Below the pieces are notes generated by a model. The model saw only the letters and a list, made by a program, of their open reading frames with translations. It was not told where the DNA came from and did not search any database. A stretch of 64,000 nt of DNA, taken from UBA1231 sp045652765 (GTDB taxonomy: Bacteria; Bacillota_I; Bacilli_A; ML615J-28; CAG-313). The stretch is from positions 1 to 64,000 of the forward strand of contig JAZOLG010000041.1 of NCBI GenBank assembly GCA_045652765.1, read 5' to 3'. Below are positions 7,223 to 16,407 of the stretch, piece by piece; the stretch's first letter is position 1, and each line of letters opens with the position of its first letter. Both the position numbers and the translations under genes were made by a program.

Positions 7223-8866
7223 ATGATTAATAAATTTTTAGATAATATTAAAATTGCAGTTGCATCTGCAATTAAAGAACTAGGAATTGAAAATCCTGAT
7301 AATGAAATTGTATTAGAAGTACCAAAAGATCAATCTAATGGCGATTATGCTACAAATATTGCCATGAGACTAGCAAGAATTGCTAGAAAAGCACCTGTGA
7401 TGATTGCAAAAGATATTGTTGAGAAACTAGATAAAAAAGATCTTCATCTTGAAAAAATCGAAGTTGCTGGTGCAGGATTTATTAATTTTACAATTGATGT
7501 TGATTATTTACTAGAAGTAATTGCTAAAGTTAATAATGATCCAACATATGGTTGTAATAATATTGGTGAAGGAAAAACAATTGACTTAGAATTCGTATCT
7601 GCTAATCCGACTGGATATTTACATGTTGGTCATGGACGAGGCGCGGCATACGGAGATAGTTTAGCTAATTTATTAAGTAAAAGTGGTTATAAAGTTACAC
7701 GTGAACATTATGTAAATGACGCTGGTAATCAAATTACTAATATGGCTCTAAGTGTTTATGAAAGATACAAAGAACTATTTGGATTATCAATTGAAATGAA
7801 AGATGATTATTATCATGGTAAAGAAATCATCACTATTGCAGAAATGTTAAAATGCGAATATCAAGATAAATTTTTAAATGAATTTGATCTTAATTTCTTT
7901 AAAGAATATGGTACAAAAGTTTTACTAGCTAATTTGAAGAAAGACTTAGAAAGATTTAACGTTAATTTTGATGTTTGGTTTAGTGAAAAAAGCTTATATG
8001 CATCTAATTCTGTTGAAAAAGTATTGAAAACATTGAATGAATTAGGTTATTTATATGAAAGTGAAGATGCTAAATGGTTAAAAACATCTCTTCTAGGTGA
8101 TGAAAAAGATCGTGTAGTTGTTAAGAGTGATGGAAGTTATACTTATTTATTACCGGATATTGCATATCATGCTAATAAGCTATCACGTGGTTTTGACCAT
8201 TTGATTAATGTTTTAGGCGCAGACCATCATGGTTATGTTAACAGATTAAAAGCTGCTGTTACAATGCTTGGTGGTAATGCCAATTTGATTGACGTTGAAC
8301 TTTTACAAATGGTAAGAGTAATGGAAGATGGTCAAGAAGTAAAAATGAGTAAAAGAAGCGGTAAAGCTATTACACTGATTGATTTAATAGATGAAGTTGG
8401 AAGTGATGCTTTGAGATATTTCTACGTTTCTAAAGCGTTGAACACTCATATGGATTTAGATTTAGATGTTATGCGTAAAAAATCTAATGAAAATCCTGTT
8501 TTCTATGCTCAATATGCGTATGCACGTGTGGCTAGTGTATTTAGAAAGTTTAATGAAGCAGGTAACGTTTTTGAAGCATCTACTCAATTTAGTAATATTG
8601 ATAAATCAAAAGTTAAGAATATTTGTTTAACTCTTTTAAAATATCCTGTAGTAATTGAAGAAGCTGCAAGTAAACATTTAGTACATAAAGTATGTCACTA
8701 TATTGATGAACTTGCATATCAACTACATAGTTTTTATAATGAAGAAAAAATTATTACTGATAATATAAGTGAAACAACAGAAAAATTAACTATCTTAAAA
8801 GCACTACAAACTGTACTTAAAGATGCCTTAAATACATTAGGTATCAATACATATGAACAAATGTAA
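7223..8866 (+). CDS. argS: Arginyl-tRNA synthetase
   Basis: This class I synthetase of 547 residues charges tRNA-Arg. It has the N-terminal Add1 domain, the HIGH-type motif in SANPTGYLHVGHGRG near residue 130, the KMSKRSGKA motif in the catalytic core, and an alpha-helical DALR anticodon-binding domain at the C-terminus. No T-box precedes it. The T-box for hisS-aspS begins immediately after its stop, with no clear promoter between them, so read-through from argS may feed that operon. Confidence 0.97.
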   Translation: MINKFLDNIKIAVASAIKELGIENPDNEIVLEVPKDQSNGDYATNIAMRLARIARKAPVMIAKDIVEKLDKKDLHLEKIEVAGAGFINFTIDVDYLLEVIAKVNNDPTYGCNNIGEGKTIDLEFVSANPTGYLHVGHGRGAAYGDSLANLLSKSGYKVTREHYVNDAGNQITNMALSVYERYKELFGLSIEMKDDYYHGKEIITIAEMLKCEYQDKFLNEFDLNFFKEYGTKVLLANLKKDLERFNVNFDVWFSEKSLYASNSVEKVLKTLNELGYLYESEDAKWLKTSLLGDEKDRVVVKSDGSYTYLLPDIAYHANKLSRGFDHLINVLGADHHGYVNRLKAAVTMLGGNANLIDVELLQMVRVMEDGQEVKMSKRSGKAITLIDLIDEVGSDALRYFYVSKALNTHMDLDLDVMRKKSNENPVFYAQYAYARVASVFRKFNEAGNVFEASTQFSNIDKSKVKNICLTLLKYPVVIEEAASKHLVHKVCHYIDELAYQLHSFYNEEKIITDNISETTEKLTILKALQTVLKDALNTLGINTYEQM

Positions 8867-9006
8867 TTTTTTCGATGAATGAGCTGACAACTCAGGAGAA
8901 AAACGTACCGAAAACGTTAAAATGGATTCTAAGAGCAAATAAACTTGAAATAAGGTGGTACCGCGGAATAAAATTCGTCCTTATAGTTTTTTTGCTCGTT
9001 TTTTTT
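8867..9006 (+). promoter_or_regulatory. Compact T-box riboswitch leader of hisS-aspS
   Basis: The diagnostic T-box sequence AAGGTGGTACCGCGG is at 8952-8966. It overlaps a strong terminator: ATAAGG (8950-8955) pairs with CCTTAT (8979-8984), followed by seven T at 8987-8993. An outer pairing of GAGCAAA (8933-8939) with TTTGCTC (8991-8997) leads to a second T-run at 8999-9006. Upstream, TGAG/CTCA (8880-8894) forms a tiny stem whose loop contains GACA, so GAC (Asp) at 8886-8888 is the best specifier candidate. Only about 65 nt precede the antiterminator region, far less than a full Stem I. Uncharged tRNA-Asp would be expected to permit read-through. Confidence 0.85.
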
Positions 9007-9017
9007 AGGAGGAAATA

Positions 9018-10310
9018 ATGAAAATTAGTAAATTAAAAGGAACTTTAGATTATTTTGGTGACTCTATAAAAAGATTTCATGTAGTATGCAATGCTTCAAG
9101 AAAAATATGTGAGGCATTTGGATATGAAGAAGTTATCACACCCGTTATTGAGTCAATTGATGTATTTGTAAGATCAGCTGGTGAGAATTCAGATATCGTT
9201 GGAAAAGAAATGTATACTTTCAACGATCGAGGAAACAGAATGATTGCTTTAAAACCAGAATCTACTGCTAGTGTTATGAGAATGGTTGTAGAAAATAAAA
9301 TTTATGCAAATCCTGGTGTAAAAAAGTATTATTATTTGTCACCTAATTTCCGTTATGAAAGACCACAAGCAGGAAGATACCGTCAATTCTATCAATTTGG
9401 GGTTGAAACTTTATGTGAAGAAAGTCCTTATCTTGATGCAGAAGTTATCTTAGTTGCTTATAGAATATTAGAAGAATTAAAAATTAATAATGCTAAGGTC
9501 TATTTAAATACTCTTGGAAGCGACGAAACTAGAAAAAATTATACAAAAGCTTTAAAAGAGTATTTTGAACCATTCGTTTCAGATCTATGCGATGATTGTA
9601 AACGTCGTTTTGAAAAGAATCCACTTCGTATGCTTGATTGTAAGGTTGATGCTCATAGTGATATTATGAAGAACGCACCAAAAATTAGTGATTATTTAAG
9701 TGAAGAAGATGATTCTTATTTTAAAGAATTATGCAAAACACTTGAATCATTAAATGTCCCTTATGTTATTAATAGCCGTTTAGTACGTGGTCTAGACTAT
9801 TATACTAATGATATTTTTGAAATAATTTATGAAAAAGATGGTAGTCCATATAATGGCTTAGCTTTAATTGCCGGTGGAAGATATAATAATTTAGGACAAG
9901 AATTTGATGGTCCTCAAATTCCAAGTATTGGTTTTGGAATGGGTGTAGAAAGAATGATCGGCGTAATTGAAGAAAATGGATATAGTGATAATTCTAATTT
10001 AAAAACAAAAGTTGCGGTTATTACAATGAGTAATGCATGTAAAATTGAAGGAATTAGATTGGCTGATTATCTAAGAAGAAATAATATGGAAGTATTTATT
10101 GACTATAAAAATAACAATTTAAAACCACAATTTAAACTTTGTGATCGTGAAAATGTTGAATTTATTTTAATAATGGGTGATGATGAAGTTGCAAATGGGA
10201 CAATTAGGGTAAAAAATGTCAAAGAAAATACACAAGAAGATATAAAAATCGAAGATTTAAATAAATATTTTAATTTAAAAGAGGAAGAAATTTATGCGTA
10301 CAAACACTAA
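9018..10310 (+). CDS. hisS: Histidyl-tRNA synthetase
   Basis: This class II synthetase of 430 residues attaches His to its tRNA. It begins with the typical KLKGTLDYFGD, a variant of the usual GTxD motif. Motif 2 is YYLSPNFRYERPQAGRYRQF (arginine in the FRYE loop), the His-specific segment is LVRGLDYYTNDIFE, and motif 3 is GFGMGVERM. A C-terminal anticodon-binding domain follows. A strong AGGAGG at 9007-9012 lies directly after the T-box terminator. Its 3' end overlaps aspS by 17 bp, giving translational coupling under T-box control. Confidence 0.97.
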   Translation: MKISKLKGTLDYFGDSIKRFHVVCNASRKICEAFGYEEVITPVIESIDVFVRSAGENSDIVGKEMYTFNDRGNRMIALKPESTASVMRMVVENKIYANPGVKKYYYLSPNFRYERPQAGRYRQFYQFGVETLCEESPYLDAEVILVAYRILEELKINNAKVYLNTLGSDETRKNYTKALKEYFEPFVSDLCDDCKRRFEKNPLRMLDCKVDAHSDIMKNAPKISDYLSEEDDSYFKELCKTLESLNVPYVINSRLVRGLDYYTNDIFEIIYEKDGSPYNGLALIAGGRYNNLGQEFDGPQIPSIGFGMGVERMIGVIEENGYSDNSNLKTKVAVITMSNACKIEGIRLADYLRRNNMEVFIDYKNNNLKPQFKLCDRENVEFILIMGDDEVANGTIRVKNVKENTQEDIKIEDLNKYFNLKEEEIYAYKH

Positions 10311-12036
10311 TGGTGAATTAAGATTATCAGATGTAAATAAAATTGTTACTTTAACAGGTTGGGTTAGTAAAAAACGTGACTTAGGTGGATTAGTATTTGT
10401 TGATTTACGTGACCGTTATGGTATTACACAATTAATAGTAGAACCTGAAAATAAATGTTATGATTTAGCTGTTAGCTTAAAAATGGAATATGTAATTAAA
10501 GTGACAGGAAAAGTTGTTGAAAGAAGTAGTAAAAATCCTAACATGTCAACTGGTGATATAGAAGTTTTGGTTGATGAATTAACTATTTTAAATGAAGCTG
10601 AACTTCCACCACTACTTGTTCAAGATCAAACAGATGCGCTTGAAGAAACAAGAATGCGTTATCGTTATTTAGATTTAAGAAGACCAACAATGCAAAATAA
10701 TTTAGTGTTACGTCATAAAACTTGTATGGCTATTCGTAATTATTTTGATGAACTTAATTTTGTTGAAGTTGAAACACCAATCCTAGGTAAATCTACTCCA
10801 GAAGGTGCTCGTGACTTCTTAGTGCCTTCTCGTGTGCATCAAGGTTCGTTTTATGCATTACCACAGTCTCCACAATTATATAAACAATTATTAATGGTTT
10901 CAGGTATGGACCGCTACTTCCAAATTGTTAAATGCTTCCGTGATGAAGATTTAAGAGCGGATAGACAACTTGAATTTACACAAGTTGACCTTGAAATGAG
11001 TTTTGTTGATGAGATAGATGTTCAAACAGTTACTGAAGGATGTTTAAAACGCGTTTGGAAAGAAGTTTTAGGACAAGATATTGTTACACCTTTCCCTCGC
11101 ATGGCATATGATGATGCTATGAATAATTATGGTAGTGATAAACCTGATACTCGTTTTGAAATGTTATTACAAAATATTACAGAATGGGCTAGTAAATTAG
11201 ATTTTTCTATTTTCAAAGATAATATTGCTGCAGGTGGTGTTGTAAAAGTTGTTGTTGCTAAAGGAGCTGCATCAAAATATTCTCGTAAAGAAATTGATCG
11301 TTTAACGTTAATTGCAAAAAAATACCATGCCAAGGGTCTTGCATGGGTTAAATATGAAGATGCAATTAGCGGTTCAATTGCTAAATTTATTACAGAAGAA
11401 TTACAAAATGAACTTGTTTCAACTTTAAATCTTGAAAAAGGAGACTTAGTGTTAATTGTATCTGATACATTAGAAAATGCCAATACTAGTTTAGGTGCAT
11501 TACGTTTAACTCTTGGTCATGAATTAGATTTAATTGATAATGATAAATTTAATTTCTTATGGGTTGTTGATTGGCCATTATTTGAATATAGCGAAGAAGA
11601 TGGAAGATATGTTGCTGCACATCATCCATTTACTTCTCCTAAAGATGGACATGAGGAACTAATGTTAGAACATCCAGAGCTAACAAAAGCTAAAGCATAT
11701 GACGTCGTTCTTAATGGTTATGAACTTGGTGGTGGAAGTATTCGTATTTTCAATCAAGAAACACAATCAAAAATGTTTAAAGCTATTGGTTTAACTGATG
11801 AAGAGGTTAAAGTTAAATTCTCATATTTTGTTGATGCGCTTAGATATGGTACACCTCCACATGGTGGTTTAGCTTTAGGTCTTGATAGACTTGTAATGTT
11901 AATTACAAAAAATAATAATTTACGCGAAGTTATTGCTTTCCCTAAAGCTGCTAGTGCAAAATGCTTAATGAGTAACTGCCCAACTCCAGTTGCTGATAGT
12001 CAATTAGATGAATTAAAAATAAAGGTAAATGAATAA
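10294..12036 (+). CDS. aspS: Aspartyl-tRNA synthetase
   Basis: This is a 580-residue bacterial-type AspRS. It has the N-terminal OB anticodon-binding domain (TGWVSKKRDLGGLVFVDLRDR), motif 2 around FRDEDLRADRQLEFTQVD, the bacterial GAD insertion in the middle, and motif 3 GLALGLDRLVM near the C-terminus. ATG 10294 overlaps the end of hisS and takes its ribosome-binding site GAGGAAG from within hisS. The order hisS-aspS behind a T-box matches B. subtilis. A GAC (Asp) specifier is consistent with this gene being the sensed function. Confidence 0.97.
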   Translation: MRTNTNGELRLSDVNKIVTLTGWVSKKRDLGGLVFVDLRDRYGITQLIVEPENKCYDLAVSLKMEYVIKVTGKVVERSSKNPNMSTGDIEVLVDELTILNEAELPPLLVQDQTDALEETRMRYRYLDLRRPTMQNNLVLRHKTCMAIRNYFDELNFVEVETPILGKSTPEGARDFLVPSRVHQGSFYALPQSPQLYKQLLMVSGMDRYFQIVKCFRDEDLRADRQLEFTQVDLEMSFVDEIDVQTVTEGCLKRVWKEVLGQDIVTPFPRMAYDDAMNNYGSDKPDTRFEMLLQNITEWASKLDFSIFKDNIAAGGVVKVVVAKGAASKYSRKEIDRLTLIAKKYHAKGLAWVKYEDAISGSIAKFITEELQNELVSTLNLEKGDLVLIVSDTLENANTSLGALRLTLGHELDLIDNDKFNFLWVVDWPLFEYSEEDGRYVAAHHPFTSPKDGHEELMLEHPELTKAKAYDVVLNGYELGGGSIRIFNQETQSKMFKAIGLTDEEVKVKFSYFVDALRYGTPPHGGLALGLDRLVMLITKNNNLREVIAFPKAASAKCLMSNCPTPVADSQLDELKIKVNE

Positions 12037-12505
12037 TATGAAAGATCTAAATTATATTTCATGGGATAAATATTTCATGGGTGTTGCGAAACTTTCTAGT
12101 ATGCGAAGTAAAGATCCAAGTACTAAGGTTGGCGCATGTATTGTAAATAGTGAAAAAAGAATTATCGGTATTGGTTATAATGGTTTTCCATATGGTTGTG
12201 ATGATGATTTATTCCCTTGGGGACGAGAAGGAGATTATTTAGACTGTAAATATCCTTATGTTGTTCACGCTGAACCTAATGCAATTTTAAATTCTACAAA
12301 CAATTTACAAGGAGCTACAATTTATGTAACTTTATTCCCATGTAATGAATGTACAAAATTGTTAATTCAAGCTGGAATCAAAGAGGTTGTGTATATGGAT
12401 GATAAATATTCAGGTACACCATCTGATTTAGCTGCTAAAAAAATGTTAGAAGCTGCAGGCGTTAAAACTAGAAAAATTGACAAATTTGATGTGAAGTTTG
12501 AATAA
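12029..12505 (+). CDS. comEB: dCMP deaminase (ComEB-type)
   Basis: This zinc hydrolase deaminates dCMP to dUMP for thymidylate synthesis. The zinc site is visible: HAEPNAI (His, catalytic Glu) and PCNECTKL (two Cys). TKVGACIVN and GYNGFPYGC are conserved family stretches. It is 158 residues from ATG 12029, or 155 from ATG 12038. AAAGG at 12021-12025 is too near the first and a little far from the second, so the start is uncertain. It overlaps aspS by 8 bp, and its stop overlaps the next ATG. Confidence 0.93.
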   Translation: MNNMKDLNYISWDKYFMGVAKLSSMRSKDPSTKVGACIVNSEKRIIGIGYNGFPYGCDDDLFPWGREGDYLDCKYPYVVHAEPNAILNSTNNLQGATIYVTLFPCNECTKLLIQAGIKEVVYMDDKYSGTPSDLAAKKMLEAAGVKTRKIDKFDVKFE

Positions 12506-13581
12506 TGAAGAAATTTATAAAACAAAATTTATTTATTGTTATTCCATCACTTTTTGTCATGCTTGTCTTACTTGCATTTTCGATTATTCGTTTAGATTAT
12601 GAAATTACATCTCCTGGGATGATTAATAAGGTACAAAATGTCATAAATGTAGATAATTCATACGAATCAAAAGGTTCATTTTATACTACATCGGTATATG
12701 TTAATGAAAAGTGTACAATCTTACAATATATTTTGGCTCATTTTTCTAATGCTGTCATTATTGAGCCAGTCAGTGAAATTGTTGATGGAACAAGTATTAG
12801 AAATAGTAAGTCAGGACAAATTCAAAAAAATAATAGTATTAATAATTCAGTAATTTGTGCTTATGAAAAAGCTGGTTTTGATATTGAATATAATTATGTC
12901 GGTGTAATTGTTCATACATTGGCCGTCAATGCAACTTTAGATATAGAAGTTGGCGACATTATTTCAGCAGTTTGTGGAATTGAATTTGATTCAATGAATG
13001 AATTTTACAGTTTATTCAATGCTGCAAGACTTAGTGAACAATTTTTTAATGTTGAAACATTAACATGCAATCTTCCTCTTACTGTAAATGGTGAAGAACG
13101 TATTATTAGTACAACGACAGTTGACTATACAGAAGATGGCGAACCTTATCCAGTATTTGGATTTTATATCTATGATCAATTTGAGATTGAAAAAAATTCT
13201 GCTATGCCACAATATACAATTTCTCAAACTAATACTGGTGGACCTAGTGGTGGTTTAATGCAAACATTAGCTGTTTATGATAGTTTAACTTATGATGATT
13301 TGACCCATGGATTAACGATAGCAGGAACAGGTACTATTGATATTGAAGGGAAAGTTGGTGCTATTGGAGGAATGTATTCGAAAATATTTACAGCATATTA
13401 TTCAGGTTGTGATATTTTTTTTGTACCATATTATGAAAGTAGTGCTGGAGAAACAAATTATCAAGAAGCGTTAAGAGCTTATGATGCTTTAGGAAGACCA
13501 GATGATTTCATTATTATTCCTGTTTCGACTTTTCAACAAGCGGTCGATTATTTAGAAAGTTTAGGTGAAAATCATGCTTAA
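12505..13581 (+). CDS. YlbL/SepM-like membrane-anchored PDZ-Lon protease
   Basis: This is a 358-residue protein with one N-terminal membrane segment (about residues 8-30), a PDZ-like region (about 120-190, with the carboxylate-loop-like VGVIVHTLAVNATLD) and a C-terminal Lon-type S16 protease domain. The catalytic Ser lies in NTGGPSGGLM (about residue 246). The Lys of the Ser-Lys dyad is in GGMYSKIFTAY. Family members (B. subtilis YlbL, streptococcal SepM) cleave substrates outside the membrane. It overlaps the dCMP deaminase by 1 bp and the next gene by 8 bp. The substrate is unknown. Confidence 0.88.
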   Translation: MKKFIKQNLFIVIPSLFVMLVLLAFSIIRLDYEITSPGMINKVQNVINVDNSYESKGSFYTTSVYVNEKCTILQYILAHFSNAVIIEPVSEIVDGTSIRNSKSGQIQKNNSINNSVICAYEKAGFDIEYNYVGVIVHTLAVNATLDIEVGDIISAVCGIEFDSMNEFYSLFNAARLSEQFFNVETLTCNLPLTVNGEERIISTTTVDYTEDGEPYPVFGFYIYDQFEIEKNSAMPQYTISQTNTGGPSGGLMQTLAVYDSLTYDDLTHGLTIAGTGTIDIEGKVGAIGGMYSKIFTAYYSGCDIFFVPYYESSAGETNYQEALRAYDALGRPDDFIIIPVSTFQQAVDYLESLGENHA

Positions 13582-13966
13582 ACTATATAAAAAATATTTT
13601 GAAATATCAAAAATATTTGAAAGTGATATTTTAGATAAAAAAACAACTAGAAAAATAAGTTTGATTGCAATACTATTTAGTTTGCCAATTATGATTATTT
13701 ATGCACTAATTTTATTTAATGCATGTACAATTTTTGTTGGCAATGTGCCAATTTTGAACGTATTCATTTTAATAATGCCTATTTTTGTTTGTTTGTTTTT
13801 TGGCCTAGTATCTTTATTTACTATTCAATTATATAAAATGTATTTACCTGATCATGATTTACTATGTAAAGTTAAGAATTGGCAATTTTTTGTTGCTGGA
13901 TTATTAAATCCATATATTATTGTCTTTTCGATAGTTATTTCAGTTATTATGTGCTTTATTTTATAG
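13574..13966 (+). CDS. Small polytopic membrane protein, unknown
   Basis: This is a protein of about 130 residues with three strongly hydrophobic segments after a basic N-terminal tail of about 30 residues. I recognise no family. ATG 13574 is preferred over GTG 13565 because AGGTGA (13563-13568) precedes it. It sits between a YlbL-like protease and lspA with overlapping or 8-bp junctions, so it is in the same operon. A role at the envelope is suggested by position only. Confidence 0.6.
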   Translation: MLKLYKKYFEISKIFESDILDKKTTRKISLIAILFSLPIMIIYALILFNACTIFVGNVPILNVFILIMPIFVCLFFGLVSLFTIQLYKMYLPDHDLLCKVKNWQFFVAGLLNPYIIVFSIVISVIMCFIL

Positions 13967-13974
13967 GAGGCAGT

Positions 13975-14481
13975 ATGATTATATACGGAATTTTATTAAC
14001 AGTTATTCTTGTATTTTTAGACCAAATATCAAAGTATGTCATTTTTGCAACAATAGGACTTGGAAAAGGTGTGCCTGTAGTTGATGGTTTTTTTAGATTA
14101 TATGGTGTATATAATACTGGTGCTGCATTTAGCATTTTAAATGATCATTCTTGGATCTTGCTAGTTATTAGCATTTTAGCAACTATTTTAATATCATATT
14201 TTATGAAAGATTTTTCACTTAAAAGAAGACCACTTTATGGCATTTCCCTTGTTTTAATATTGAGTGGTTGTATCGGTAATATGATAGATCGTATGTTTAA
14301 TAATTTTAAAGTATATGATTTCATTGATTTGCAATTTATGAACTTTGCCATTTTTAATATTGCTGATTGTTATTTAACTGTTGGTGTAATATTAATGGGT
14401 ATATTTCTAGTTTTCTTTGAACAAAAAGATCCTATAAACTTTAAACTAAAAAATAATAAAGAGGAAAAAATCGATGAATAA
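13975..14481 (+). CDS. lspA: Lipoprotein signal peptidase (signal peptidase II)
   Basis: This is a 168-residue, four-helix membrane aspartyl protease that cleaves prolipoprotein signal peptides. Conserved blocks are VFLDQISKY at the first helix, YNTGAAFSIL, the first catalytic Asp in GNMIDRMF, and the second in FNIADCYLTVG. ATG 13975 has a perfect AGGAGG at 13965-13970. The frame is open further upstream, but that part overlaps the previous gene. It overlaps rluD by 8 bp, the same lspA-rluD order as in many Bacillota. Confidence 0.96.
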   Translation: MIIYGILLTVILVFLDQISKYVIFATIGLGKGVPVVDGFFRLYGVYNTGAAFSILNDHSWILLVISILATILISYFMKDFSLKRRPLYGISLVLILSGCIGNMIDRMFNNFKVYDFIDLQFMNFAIFNIADCYLTVGVILMGIFLVFFEQKDPINFKLKNNKEEKIDE

Positions 14482-15370
14482 AATTATACTTATTTGTCAA
14501 GAAGGACCTATTCGTGTTGACAAATTTGTTGCAGTTAGCATGGAAAAAAGTCGTAGTGAAGTTCAAAAGTATTTTGATGAATCAGGCGTTTATGTTAATG
14601 GTAAATTAGCTAAATCAAGTTTAAATATTAATAGTGGTGATAAAGTTGAATTTGATGTCCCAGAAGTACAAGAAGCGAAAATTGAAAAACAAAATATTCA
14701 ACTTGACGTAGTTTATGAGGATTCTGATGTTATCGTAGTTAATAAACCTTCAGGAATGGTAGTACATCCCGCTAATGGTCATTTTAATGATACGCTAGTA
14801 AATGCTTTAATGTATCATTGTACTGATTTGTCAACTATTAATGGTGAAATTAGACCAGGAATAGTACATAGAATTGATAAAGATACTTCAGGATTATTAG
14901 TTGCTTGTAAAAATGATTTAGCTCACAATTCAATTGCAGCACAATTGAAAGCAAAAACATCTACTAGAAAGTATATTGCTATTGTATACGGAAATTTTGA
15001 TCATAATTTTGGAAAAATTGAAGCTCCAATTGCCAGAGATCCTCAAAATCGCTTAAAAATGGCAGTTGTAAAAGGTGGTAAAGAATCTATTACAACATTT
15101 AAGGTTTTAGAGCGTTTTGGTGATTATACATTATTAGAATTAAAATTAGAAACAGGAAGAACTCATCAAATTAGAGTGCATATGGCATACATTGGTCATC
15201 CGGTTTTAGGTGATCCTTTATATGGCCCAAAAAAGATTATTGGTAAAAACGGTCAATATTTGCATGCCAAAACATTAGGATTTGTTCATCCTAGAACTAA
15301 TGAATATATGGAGTTTACTTCAGAATTACCAGATTTCTTTTTAGAAATGATAGAAGAATTAAAAAAATAA
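14474..15370 (+). CDS. rluD: Large-subunit rRNA pseudouridine synthase RluD family
   Basis: This is a 298-residue enzyme with an N-terminal S4 RNA-binding domain (VDKFVAVSMEKSRSEVQKYF, then VYVNGKLAKSS) and a catalytic RluA-type domain. The catalytic Asp is in VHRIDKDTSGLLV, with KPSGMVVHP and GRTHQIRVHM as flanking family motifs. By homology it modifies 23S rRNA helix 69 uridines. It starts inside the lspA end and closes the operon before a palindromic terminator. Confidence 0.94.
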   Translation: MNKIILICQEGPIRVDKFVAVSMEKSRSEVQKYFDESGVYVNGKLAKSSLNINSGDKVEFDVPEVQEAKIEKQNIQLDVVYEDSDVIVVNKPSGMVVHPANGHFNDTLVNALMYHCTDLSTINGEIRPGIVHRIDKDTSGLLVACKNDLAHNSIAAQLKAKTSTRKYIAIVYGNFDHNFGKIEAPIARDPQNRLKMAVVKGGKESITTFKVLERFGDYTLLELKLETGRTHQIRVHMAYIGHPVLGDPLYGPKKIIGKNGQYLHAKTLGFVHPRTNEYMEFTSELPDFFLEMIEELKK

Positions 15371-15391
15371 GCACTCATTTGAGTGCTTATT
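15366..15391. terminator. Bidirectional terminator between rluD and rnhC
   Basis: A 12-bp perfect stem (15366-15377 with 15380-15391) with loop TT. On the minus strand it is followed by a run of seven T; on the plus strand by TTATTATT-like sequence. It serves both convergent genes. Confidence 0.85.
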
Positions 15392-16331
15392 ATTCGTTAT
15401 AGTCTTTAAGTTTTATATTATTTGATTTAGCATATTCAACAATACGTTGTGTATTTACAAATTTCTTTTTAGCAATTTGGTTTAAGATGCCAAAACCATA
15501 TGATTTTATAATACCAACAGCTTGACGATCAACTGCGCCTCCAGCTCCTTTAAGTAGTTCTACTTTGACTAATTTTGAAAGTTCATGCATTTCTTTTAAA
15601 AAGGCTGCACGAGCTAAAATTGATGCAGCTGCAATGCTAACATGAACTCTTTCTCCTTTAGGAATTAGAATAACATCTTTTTCAACATTTTGTAGTTTGC
15701 GTAAATAGTGAAGATATTTTTCTTTTGGTGTAAATTCATCAATTAAAATTGCGTCGGGCTTTACATTATCAAGTTTTTTTAGTATACTATTAATAGCATT
15801 ATTATGTAAGCATGCTTTAATGAAGTTCATGTTATCATCTTCAGTCTTATATAAAGAATTAAATTTTTCAGGTGATAATACTAAAATAGAACAAGTAACA
15901 ATGTTTTTAAGTTTTAAGGCTAAGTCGATAATTACATCGTCCATTAATAATTTTGAGTCTTTAACACCTAAACGTTTAAGAGTTTCTATTTGATCACTAC
16001 GAACATAACAACTACATACGACAATTGGTCCAAAATAATCGCCTGTACCAACTTCATCACAACCTATTGCGCTGATGTTTTGATACATTGCGTAGTTTGA
16101 TTCAATCTCTTTTTCGATTGGTAAATTGAATTTTTTGGCCCAAATGTTGTATTCGCCATCTTCAGATTTCCCTTGGAATAGTACTGTATTTGTAGTATAG
16201 AAAGTTACACTAACATTTTCCATTTTGGCTCTTGCGATGGTATGGGCATTTTCACCTTTAATTAGGTATCCATCATAATATTCTAACATTTCTTTAATTT
16301 GGGCTGCTGTAGCATTAATTGTGTGACTCAT
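15390..16331 (-). CDS. rnhC: Ribonuclease HIII
   Basis: RNase HIII removes RNA from RNA:DNA hybrids. This 313-residue protein has the TBP-like N-terminal substrate-binding domain (about residues 1-80) followed by the RNase H fold. AIGCDEVGTGDYFGPIVV carries the Asp-Glu pair typical of type HII/HIII, with further acidic residues at KDSKLL and ILIDEF. A GGGAGG lies upstream of ATG 16331. It is divergent from mutS2, the usual neighbour of rnhC-type genes in Bacillota. Confidence 0.94.
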   Translation of the reverse strand: MSHTINATAAQIKEMLEYYDGYLIKGENAHTIARAKMENVSVTFYTTNTVLFQGKSEDGEYNIWAKKFNLPIEKEIESNYAMYQNISAIGCDEVGTGDYFGPIVVCSCYVRSDQIETLKRLGVKDSKLLMDDVIIDLALKLKNIVTCSILVLSPEKFNSLYKTEDDNMNFIKACLHNNAINSILKKLDNVKPDAILIDEFTPKEKYLHYLRKLQNVEKDVILIPKGERVHVSIAAASILARAAFLKEMHELSKLVKVELLKGAGGAVDRQAVGIIKSYGFGILNQIAKKKFVNTQRIVEYAKSNNIKLKDYNE

Positions 16332-16362
16332 ATTATCCTCCCATGTTAGTAATTTACACTAC

Positions 16363-16371
16363 ATTATAACA
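16363..16371 (-). promoter_or_regulatory. Extended -10 promoter element for rnhC
   Basis: On the minus strand TGTTATAAT reads as an extended -10, about 32 bp before the start. No good -35 box is visible at 16-18 bp, so the TG extension probably compensates. Confidence 0.5.
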
Positions 16372-16407
16372 CATAATTAAAATTTTTTTATACAAAGAGG
16401 TAAAAAA

